Source: an uncultured Collinsella sp. | GTDB taxonomy: Bacteria > Actinomycetota > Coriobacteriia > Coriobacteriales > Coriobacteriaceae | Length of the DNA: 64,000 nucleotides | Direction: 5' to 3' | NCBI GenBank assembly: GCA_900545745.1 | Contig: URAD01000005.1 | Location: 1-64,000 of the forward strand | Shown: positions 1 to 6,262 of the stretch, piece by piece | Position numbering within the stretch: position 1 is the stretch's first letter | Layout of the letters: every line of letters starts with the position of its first letter | Notes under the pieces: model-generated | What the model was told of the DNA's origin: nothing | Databases searched by the model: none | What the model saw: the letters and a program-made list of their open reading frames with translations, nothing else | Made by a program: the position numbers and the translations under genes

Positions 1-250
1 CCGGCGTGAGGTTATCCCACACACGGTACTTTTTGACCAAGCGAACAATCTGCCCAATGCGTTCGCGACGACCCGCCGGTGTGAGCTGATATTCCTCGTC
101 CGGCGCCATCGCGTCGGGCTCCTCGGGGACCATATCGACAGCGCGCGGCTTTTTGCGAGCGCCCGAGACGGCGGCATCAACCTCATCGACAACCGCCGCC
201 TCGTCACCCAGGGGATCTAGTTTGTTGTAATCGGTGGTGGAATCTGCCAT
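1..250 (-). CDS. AarF/ABC1/UbiB-like atypical kinase, N-terminal part (runs off the window)
   Basis: The first 83 codons are present; the gene continues beyond the left edge. The start ATG at 250 follows the stop of the upstream phasin-like gene by 8 nt, so the two are probably co-transcribed. The N-terminus is acidic and disordered. It then turns into a basic helix (about residues 57-80, 'GRRERIGQIVRLVKKYRV') that resembles the segment preceding the ABC1 kinase core of UbiB proteins. The kinase core itself is outside the window, so the family call is inferred from this short stretch and from the phasin-like neighbour. It could be another basic-helix protein. Confidence 0.5.
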   Translation of the reverse strand, partial: MADSTTDYNKLDPLGDEAAVVDEVDAAVSGARKKPRAVDMVPEEPDAMAPDEEYQLTPAGRRERIGQIVRLVKKYRVWDNLTP

Positions 251-258
251 CTGCGCTG

Positions 259-675
259 CTACTCGGCCTCTTCGGTATCCTTCGCATTGTCGGGCTCAAC
301 GGACTCGACGGGCACCGAGGTCACGTTGTCCTCGACCGAATCGACGATGTCGCGCACATGGGCTAGGAAGGCCGTGCGCTCAGGGGCGGTCATAACGCGG
401 ACGCGGGCAAGGATGAGCTCGTCGAGCACGCGCTGGGCCGCAGTCTCGCCCTGTATGCCCAAGCGCTCGGTCAGATCGGAGATGGTGCCACCGGCCTGCT
501 CGAACATGTCGGACACGCTGCGGGCGATATCGGGGGTGGCGGTGTCCTTGCGGACCTGCTCGCCTTTGGTGTTAAGGTCGTCGAGGACCTTCTTGCCGCC
601 TTCGACAGCAACGGCGGCAGCGCCAAAGCCCACGTTAATGGCGCCGTTAACAAGCTGATCGAGTTTCATAACCAT
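259..675 (-). CDS. phasin-like coiled-coil protein
   Basis: 138-residue, mostly helical, acidic protein. A short hydrophobic Gly/Ala stretch near the N-terminus (about residues 10-25) is followed by amphipathic helices, as in phasin-family proteins that lie next to AarF/UbiB kinase genes in other bacteria. An in-frame TTG lies further upstream at 687. The ATG at 675 is preferred because GGAGA sits 5 nt before it. It lies 8 nt upstream of the kinase-like gene. No catalytic motif is visible. A role as partner or membrane scaffold of the kinase is inference. Confidence 0.6.
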   Translation of the reverse strand: MVMKLDQLVNGAINVGFGAAAVAVEGGKKVLDDLNTKGEQVRKDTATPDIARSVSDMFEQAGGTISDLTERLGIQGETAAQRVLDELILARVRVMTAPERTAFLAHVRDIVDSVEDNVTSVPVESVEPDNAKDTEEAE

Positions 676-774
676 GGTTGTCTCCAATCACAAACAACTG
701 CATTGGCGTTCTTGTACCCAAGATTGAGCGAAAGCGACAAAGCGTTTTAGCGCTATTCGATCGACGGGAAATCC

Positions 775-2298
775 CTACCTCACGTTGTCATTCATCGCGA
801 AAGAGTTCTTCATGGCGCAGCTCGTGGTGTAAAGCACCTTGCCCAGCAGGGCATCGGTCTCCACGCGAACACGCTCGGCAAAGGCCTCGTTGGCGCGTGC
901 AAGCTCGGCAGGCACCTCGACCTCGGGCAGAGCGGCTACGGCAGCGTCGACGTCATGGATCTGCTTGTGGCCCATGCCACCGATCTTCTCCTGATAATCC
1001 TCGACCGCGCGGCCGCACTCATGGAAGCGGACGTCAGCCAGCGCGCCGATCAGGCGGTTGGCCCAGTAGAAGTTTTCGGACGTCACGCGAGCCTGCGTGT
1101 CGGCATAGTACTCGGGCATAGTCTCGACGTTGGCGTACAGCGGAACCAGCGCGTTAAACGAGTTGGAACCAAAGGCCATCCACTGCACGGCGCGGTAGGC
1201 CGGCTGCGCATAGGGGCGCAGCTGCAACACGGCAAGCTGGCTGTTGCGGTTGATGCCGATGGGGCGATAGGCACCACGCGTAGCGGGCGTGCCCCTGCTG
1301 CCGTAGCAGTCGTACTCCGTGCCCTGGTAGTGGCTCGAGAGCACGTACTTGATGTCCTCGATGGTCACCTTGCGCTCGGGCACGCGGCTCCAGGGAATAT
1401 CGTCGCTCTCGGGCGTGTAGTCGGCGTCGGGGCCATCCCACACGTCGCTGGGGTTGAGGCAGCGCTGCATGTACCAGGCGCGCGGCGTGTTGTAGACATG
1501 GTCGCTGTCGCTGTGCGAGCCAAAGGCCTCGCGCGGGTTAAAGACGGCAGCCGGGCCGTCGCTCTCGACGCCCAGCGTCAGGTCCAGATGCCACTCGGCC
1601 ATCCAGACGCGCAGGTCGGCGGAGCACATATGGTCGGCCTGGGCGCCCTCGGCGTCATCCAGGTCAAAGCTGTCGATGCCCAGCTGGTTGGGCATGGTCA
1701 CATAGGCGTCGTCAGGCACGCGCTTGGCGATCCAGTGGTGACCGCCGATGGTCTCGAGCCACCAGATCTCGTCCACGTCGCTAAAGGCGATGCCGTTGTT
1801 CTCGTAAGTGCCGTAGCGCTCGAGCAGGTCGCCCAAGATACGCACGCCGTCGCGGGCGGACTTGGCATACGGCAGCACCAGGGTCACCATGTCCTCCTCG
1901 CCCAGGCCACCGGGCTGCGCCGGCACATAGCCGTCCTCACCCTCGTTGCCCTTGGCGGGCACGTAGTCCACGAGCGGATCGGCGCCGCGGACGCGCTCGT
2001 TGGTGGTAAGCGTCTCGGTTGCGGACATGCCAACATTGAGCTCGTTGAAACCGGCCTCGGCCCAGATACCGTGGCCCGGAACAACATCGGGGACGCTCGT
2101 ATAGCGCATGGGGTTATCGGGCAGCTCAACGGTCAGGTGGCTCAGGACGCTCGTGTAGACGCGCGGCTGCTCGTCGGGATGCACTACGCGCATGCGCTTG
2201 GGCTCAAATACCCCGTTGGACGAGTCCTCGTTACGCGCGACCAGGGTCGACCCGTCGTAGCTTGCGTTTTTACCGACCAGAATCGTTGTGCACGGCAT
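775..2298 (-). CDS. C69-family dipeptidase (PepD-like)
   Basis: 507-residue N-terminal-nucleophile hydrolase. The protein begins 'MPCTTILVGKNAS': the Cys at position 3 is the expected nucleophile, exposed after removal of the leader residues, and the following 'DGSTLVARNED' is the family's substrate-pocket segment. Later blocks 'WWLETIGGHHW' and 'SHYQGTEYDCYG' also fit peptidase family C69. Two ATGs compete. The inner one at 2298 is chosen because AAGGAGG lies 6 nt before it, whereas the one at 2304 directly abuts that ribosome binding site. No secretion signal is seen, so it is probably cytoplasmic peptide catabolism. It stands alone, with the large inverted-repeat element 2384-2617 upstream. 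Confidence 0.9.
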   Translation of the reverse strand: MPCTTILVGKNASYDGSTLVARNEDSSNGVFEPKRMRVVHPDEQPRVYTSVLSHLTVELPDNPMRYTSVPDVVPGHGIWAEAGFNELNVGMSATETLTTNERVRGADPLVDYVPAKGNEGEDGYVPAQPGGLGEEDMVTLVLPYAKSARDGVRILGDLLERYGTYENNGIAFSDVDEIWWLETIGGHHWIAKRVPDDAYVTMPNQLGIDSFDLDDAEGAQADHMCSADLRVWMAEWHLDLTLGVESDGPAAVFNPREAFGSHSDSDHVYNTPRAWYMQRCLNPSDVWDGPDADYTPESDDIPWSRVPERKVTIEDIKYVLSSHYQGTEYDCYGSRGTPATRGAYRPIGINRNSQLAVLQLRPYAQPAYRAVQWMAFGSNSFNALVPLYANVETMPEYYADTQARVTSENFYWANRLIGALADVRFHECGRAVEDYQEKIGGMGHKQIHDVDAAVAALPEVEVPAELARANEAFAERVRVETDALLGKVLYTTSCAMKNSFAMNDNVR

Positions 2299-2383
2299 GC
2301 GCATCCTCCTTGAGCGAAAAAATCAAACGGCAACAGTGTATCGCTTCGGCGCAGAAAGGGCGAAACCACGGCCTCGGCAGCCG

Positions 2384-2617
2384 CCGTGGTCAAAAAATGC
2401 CAAATATGAGTACTGTCACAAATTTAGTGGCAGCAAATTGCACTGTTCCGGGCGCCGGGAATCCTCACCTGTCCAAAAACTGAGTCTAGTAATTCCCCAT
2501 ACGTCCAATAAAATTGGCTCTTTAACGATATTACTTATCGCTAAAGAGCCAAAATGATCTCAAACATATGTGACTAACTTGGCAACAGTACTCATATTTG
2601 GCATTTTTTGACCACGG
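2384..2617. repeat. 234-bp element bounded by a perfect 33-bp inverted repeat
   Basis: The left arm 2384-2416 and the right arm 2585-2617 are perfect reverse complements over 33 bp; each contains TCAAAAAATGCCAAATATGA. The interior is AT-richer than the flanks and holds its own hairpin at 2514-2552. No open frame of note lies inside. It fills the gap between folD (3' end) and the dipeptidase gene (5' end). The layout looks like a miniature inverted-repeat element or paired protein-binding sites. No target-site duplication was recognised. Confidence 0.85.
2514..2552 (-). terminator. 17-bp hairpin downstream of folD, possible terminator
   Basis: Arms 2514-2530 and 2536-2552 (TTGGCTCTTTA/TAAAGAGCCAA) pair with one mismatch around a 5-nt loop. 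On the minus strand the hairpin is followed by AATTTTATT, a modest U-tract. It is placed to end the fchA-folD transcript, and it is centred inside the 33-bp inverted repeat. Confidence 0.5.
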
Positions 2618-2653
2618 GGTATCTAACCAACCCCCTAAACAGCCTCCAAACGC

Positions 2654-3508
2654 CTATTTTACCGCGCGCTCAGCCGCCTCGATCACGTGCTTGGCGAGAA
2701 TTGCTGTCGTCACGGCGCCCACGCCACCCGGCACGGGGGTGATTGCGCCAACAACCGGCTCCGCGGCATCAAAATCGACGTCGCCGACCAGCTTGCCAGC
2801 GGCTTCGTCCCAATTAATGCCAACATCGATAATCGCCTGGTCCTCGCGGACCGCATCTGCGCCAATCGTGCGCGCGCGTCCAACGGCGGCAACCACAATG
2901 TCGGCAGCACAGCACTCGGCAGCAAGATCGCGCGTATGCGTATGGCACGTCGTCACGGTTGCGTTGCGCGCCGTAAGCATGGCGGCAACGGGGCGGCCAA
3001 TTACCAGTGAGCGTCCGACCACGGCAACTTTGGCGCCGTCCAGCTCAACGCCGTAATGATCCAGCAAAGCAAGCACGGCTTCAGCTGTGCAGGGGGCAAA
3101 ACCCTCGCCGCGCCCCGAAAGCGTGGTGAGCAGCGAAGCCGGCGTCATGGAGTCAACGTCCTTGGAGGGATCGAGCGCTGCGGCGACGGCGTTCTCGTCA
3201 AGGCCGGCGGGCAGCGGGCGAAACATCAGACAGCCATGAACAGCCGAGTCGGCATTGATGTCCTCGATGGCCGTCAACAGCTCGTCTTGCGAAACACCGG
3301 CAGGAAGCAACACGCGACGCGCCTCGATGCCAACCTTTTCGCAGCGTTTAAGGGCGCCGCGCTCGTAGGATAGGTCGTCCTCGCGTTCACCCACACGCAC
3401 GATAGCAAGCGTCGGAACAACACCGCGTTCGCGCAGCGCAGCGCAGCGGGCAGCGAGCTCCTCAGTCAAAGCGCGGGCGACGGGAGCACCCTTCAGTAGC
3501 TCAGCCAT
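2654..3508 (-). CDS. folD: FolD-family methylenetetrahydrofolate dehydrogenase, probably without cyclohydrolase activity
   Basis: 284 residues, normal FolD length. Conserved blocks are the C-terminal 'ITPVPGGVG', the 'VVGRSLVIGRP' nucleotide-binding turn and 'DVGIN'. The active site is unusual. Where bifunctional FolD has Tyr-x3-Lys (Y50/K54 in E. coli) this protein has Tyr48 and Ala52. The Gln of 'VQLPLP' is Phe96, and the Gly after the conserved Asp (D119) is Ser120. Lys54-type residues are needed for the cyclohydrolase step, so NAD(P)-dependent dehydrogenase activity is more likely to remain alone. The ATG at 3508 follows GAGGGG. The gene starts 2 nt after the fchA stop, which supplies a candidate separate cyclohydrolase. 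Confidence 0.88.
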   Translation of the reverse strand: MAELLKGAPVARALTEELAARCAALRERGVVPTLAIVRVGEREDDLSYERGALKRCEKVGIEARRVLLPAGVSQDELLTAIEDINADSAVHGCLMFRPLPAGLDENAVAAALDPSKDVDSMTPASLLTTLSGRGEGFAPCTAEAVLALLDHYGVELDGAKVAVVGRSLVIGRPVAAMLTARNATVTTCHTHTRDLAAECCAADIVVAAVGRARTIGADAVREDQAIIDVGINWDEAAGKLVGDVDFDAAEPVVGAITPVPGGVGAVTTAILAKHVIEAAERAVK

Positions 3509-3510
3509 GG

Positions 3511-4143
3511 CTATCCCCTCTTTCTTGCAGCGTCGGAGGCGCGGCGCGCCAGCGCATCGGCGCGCGGCAACCATGTGTCGAGCAACTCATCACACGCCGT
3601 CTCGAGCTCCTCGGCGCGTGCACGATCCTTCATAGACGTGGTGTTCGCAAAGAGCGTCAAGCTCGCGCCCTGCATGGCGGCGCGGCAGAATACGGCGCCG
3701 CACGCCACATCGGACAGCAGCTGACGCGAACCCTTGTCGGCCATGTCCTCGAGCAGCGCCAGTGCGCGCCCGCAGGCATCCATAATGCGATACGGCGGCA
3801 TAGCGGCCACATGCAGCGCATCCTGAATCGCAGCCGGTCGGGCCGGGTCCTCACGCGGAATACCGTACGCAGCGGACACCTGGCCGTACGCACGAACGTC
3901 CTCGGCGACCAGACCCACAAGCTCCTGCGCCAACTCGTCTGCCTGGGCAAACGCACGCGTCAGGTCATCCGCACGATCAGCAAGCGCGGGATTGGTCGCA
4001 CCGTAGCGGGCAACCATTCCGCACAGCGAGGCGCCCAGCGCGCCCACAAAAGCGCTCGCGCTGCCACCACCGGGAACTGGCTCGCGCGCGGCCAGCGCCT
4101 CGGCAAAACCGCGACAGGTTTTATCCATCATCTCTTGGCTCAT
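3511..4143 (-). CDS. fchA: FchA-type methenyl-THF cyclohydrolase (cyclodeaminase/cyclohydrolase family)
   Basis: 210-residue all-helical protein of the formiminotransferase-cyclodeaminase C-terminal fold. The signature is 'PVPGGGSASAFVGALGASL' near residue 20, the folate-binding turn. FchA proteins convert 5,10-methenyl-THF to 10-formyl-THF in clostridia. The gene is immediately upstream of folD (2 nt gap) in the same direction, so a functional pair is very likely. The chosen ATG (4143) has AAGGTG about 9 nt before it; a start three or four codons later is possible. Formimino-THF cyclodeaminase is the alternative activity, but no histidine-degradation genes are nearby. Confidence 0.85.
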   Translation of the reverse strand: MSQEMMDKTCRGFAEALAAREPVPGGGSASAFVGALGASLCGMVARYGATNPALADRADDLTRAFAQADELAQELVGLVAEDVRAYGQVSAAYGIPREDPARPAAIQDALHVAAMPPYRIMDACGRALALLEDMADKGSRQLLSDVACGAVFCRAAMQGASLTLFANTTSMKDRARAEELETACDELLDTWLPRADALARRASDAARKRG

Positions 4144-4306
4144 ACGCACACGCACCTTCAAGTCATATATATCGGTCGGGCGGCCGACGCCGGCCGACCG
4201 CATCGATCACGTAATGGTGCTAAGTCTAGCCCATAAGTACGCGAGCGTCAGCGCACCTGGCCATCGCGGATTTCTATGGCACACGATAGGCCATGCCAAC
4301 GCAAAC

Positions 4307-4325
4307 ATGGGACACATGGCCCACC
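4307..4325 (+). repeat. 19-bp block shared by the upstream regions of two lipoprotein genes (copy 1)
   Basis: ATGGGACACATGGCCCACC occurs here and identically at 5273-5291, each time upstream of one of the paralogous lipoprotein genes. It lies about 200 nt before the first start codon. The rest of the 4144-4522 gap shows no convincing gene. It probably holds the fchA promoter and a lipoprotein leader. Confidence 0.7.
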
Positions 4326-4522
4326 TTTCGAGACTCCCGAGCAGCACAAGCTGGGGCATATCTATAAGTAAGGAACCCGTTGGGGAACGGCCGCGCAACG
4401 GCCACAAGCGATGAACGGAGGCATAAGTCGCACAGTACACAGAGACATCCGCCGCCAGCGCAATCAGTACCCCAACAGCATGCGGCGCCGTGATGTCATC
4501 AGCAGACAAGGAGGACGCCACC

Positions 4523-5122
4523 ATGATGAAAAAGACCCTATCAATCCTTTCCCTTTGCATCGCCCTCTTTGCCGCGCTCGCCCTTGTGGGCTGCGGCGGG
4601 AGCGCATCGGGCGGCGGCAGCGCCCCCAAGAGCGAGAGCAAGGAAAAGGCCCCCGTCGCCAAGAAGACCGACTACATCTGGTTTAAGGTCGAGATGCCCG
4701 AGGGCGTCGGCGTAAGCGACTCTGCCGGCAAGAATGCCGACAGGGTCCAGCTCACCTTCCCCGAAGACGAGAACGCCTCGGCCGATCGCTTTATCCCCGT
4801 TTGGAAAAAAGCGCTGACGGCCGAGGAATCCCACGCCGACCAGGCGGAAAAGAAGGGGGATACGTTCCAGTGGAAGGATGGCGGGTCCGTCGAGTATAAC
4901 GGCAGGACGTGGCTCGTCGGAACATACGAGGACAACAGCGGCATCTCAACCATGCTTTTTACCGATGTTGAGCCGGGAAGCGTCTACGTCCTCATCTCGA
5001 ACTTCGACCAGCACAAGAAAGAAGCCGAGGCACTCCTCAACTCCATCGAGTTCCCCGATGACATGGAAGAGGCAGTTTCCGAGGCACGCGAAGTCGAGAT
5101 TTCGAGCATCGAGATCAAGTAA
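4523..5122 (+). CDS. lipoprotein of unknown function, paralogue 1
   Basis: 199-residue lipoprotein. The signal peptide 'MMKKTLSILSLCIALFAA' ends in the lipobox 'LVGC', followed by a Gly/Ser-rich linker and an acidic domain. It is a close paralogue of the next gene, sharing 'WFKVE-PEGV', 'SADRFIPV' and an ending like 'EISSIEIK'. The ATG at 4523 is chosen because AAGGAGG lies 8 nt upstream and because translation from there begins with the signal peptide. A good terminator follows. The function is not recognised. The mature domain looks like a small surface-exposed beta-rich domain without catalytic signature. Confidence 0.85.
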   Translation: MMKKTLSILSLCIALFAALALVGCGGSASGGGSAPKSESKEKAPVAKKTDYIWFKVEMPEGVGVSDSAGKNADRVQLTFPEDENASADRFIPVWKKALTAEESHADQAEKKGDTFQWKDGGSVEYNGRTWLVGTYEDNSGISTMLFTDVEPGSVYVLISNFDQHKKEAEALLNSIEFPDDMEEAVSEAREVEISSIEIK

Positions 5123-5191
5123 CGGGACACCCGCACGCGCCTACGCGCACCCGCGCACATGCGCCCCATTAAAACAACGGGCGCCCAACCC

Positions 5192-5226
5192 GGGGAGGGC
5201 CGACAGCACCAGCCCTCCCCTCTTTT
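5192..5226 (+). terminator. intrinsic terminator of lipoprotein gene 1
   Basis: A perfect 9-bp stem, GGGGAGGGC (5192-5200) and GCCCTCCCC (5212-5220), is followed by TCTTTT. Confidence 0.85.
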
Positions 5227-5272
5227 GCGCCCGAACATATTGCCACTTAACGGCGCAAATCCGGCCCTCAGA

Positions 5273-5291
5273 ATGGGACACATGGCCCACC
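5273..5291 (+). repeat. 19-bp block shared by the upstream regions of two lipoprotein genes (copy 2)
   Basis: Identical to 4307-4325. Here it lies about 75 nt before the start codon, between the terminator of the first lipoprotein gene and the start of the second. This placement fits a conserved promoter or operator kept after gene duplication. Confidence 0.7.
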
Positions 5292-5363
5292 CTAGCGAGC
5301 CGTCCACGCGTACAGTAAAGACAGGTAATCCATGGGCGGTTACAGATCGAGGAGGACACGACC

Positions 5364-5957
5364 ATGAAAAAGAAGGCCTTTGCGATTCTCACCCTCTGCA
5401 TCAGTCTCTTTGCCGCAGTTGCCCTGGTGGGCTGCGGTGGCAGCGGCGGCGCTACCGGAAGTGGCGGTGGCGGTGGAGCAGAAAAGCCAGCCGTGGATAT
5501 GAGGACCGACTTCATTTGGTTTAAGGTCGAGGTCCCCGAGGGCGTCGAGATCACCGACGTCGCAGGCGACACCGCCGACAGGGCCCAGTTTAAGTTCACC
5601 GAGAGCGAGCACGCCAGCGATCGCTTCATCCCCGTCTTCGACTCTGACAAGAACGCCGATGAACTGTTCGACTACGAGGCAAAGTGGAAGGCCAACTCCG
5701 GATGGACCGAGAGCGATCCCATTAAGTACAACGGCAAGACCTGGCGCAACGCCTACTTTACGCACTCGGGCGGCGTGACGACCGAGTACTTCACCGACGT
5801 TGACGGTGGCAGCGTGTATGTGCGCATCGACAACGTCGAGGAGCACAAGGACGCCGTCGAGACCATGATGAAGTCACTGGAGTTTGCCGACGACATCGCC
5901 AAGGCAAAGACCGAGGCCATGGACGTCAAGCTCGAGGATATCGAGATCAAGCGCTAA
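5364..5957 (+). CDS. lipoprotein of unknown function, paralogue 2
   Basis: 197 residues. The signal peptide begins 'MKKKAFAILTLCISLF' and has lipobox 'LVGC', followed by a Gly-rich linker. The body aligns with the preceding lipoprotein ('WFKVEVPEGV', 'ASDRFIPVF', 'YFTDVDGGSVYVRI'), so this is a tandem duplication with clear divergence. GAGGAGG 8 nt before the ATG fixes the start. Each copy has its own terminator, so the two are separate transcription units. Function unknown. Confidence 0.87.
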   Translation: MKKKAFAILTLCISLFAAVALVGCGGSGGATGSGGGGGAEKPAVDMRTDFIWFKVEVPEGVEITDVAGDTADRAQFKFTESEHASDRFIPVFDSDKNADELFDYEAKWKANSGWTESDPIKYNGKTWRNAYFTHSGGVTTEYFTDVDGGSVYVRIDNVEEHKDAVETMMKSLEFADDIAKAKTEAMDVKLEDIEIKR

Positions 5958-6028
5958 ACGACTGGCGAGCGCAGCGGGAAACACGGGCGCAGTGCTAACA
6001 AGCGGCGGTACCCCAGCGCTTCGTACCC

Positions 6029-6062
6029 AGGGAGGGCCGGTAAACCGACCCTCCCTTTCTTA
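6029..6062 (+). terminator. intrinsic terminator of lipoprotein gene 2
   Basis: Stem AGGGAGGG/CCCTCCCT with an inner GGT/ACC pairing, then TTTCTT. Confidence 0.85.
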
Positions 6063-6262
6063 TGCCGGTAGCCAACGAACGCGAGGATGCCGGACGCCGG
6101 AACCGCTCCAAATGTAGCAACAGTACGAAAACGACAAACACCCCAACACGTCCGCCCGCCGATTTATTGTGCCGCGCAGACAATTAAACCAGCATCTTTA
6201 AACATCTGAGCAGTATAGTGACCAAAACTATCGCATAACCGCACCCTGCGAATGGAGGAGTT

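Noticed and set aside
4207..4662. 151-codon minus-strand frame over the lipoprotein leader
   Set aside because: A similar antisense frame occurs at the second lipoprotein only because the two sense genes are paralogues; no ribosome binding site.
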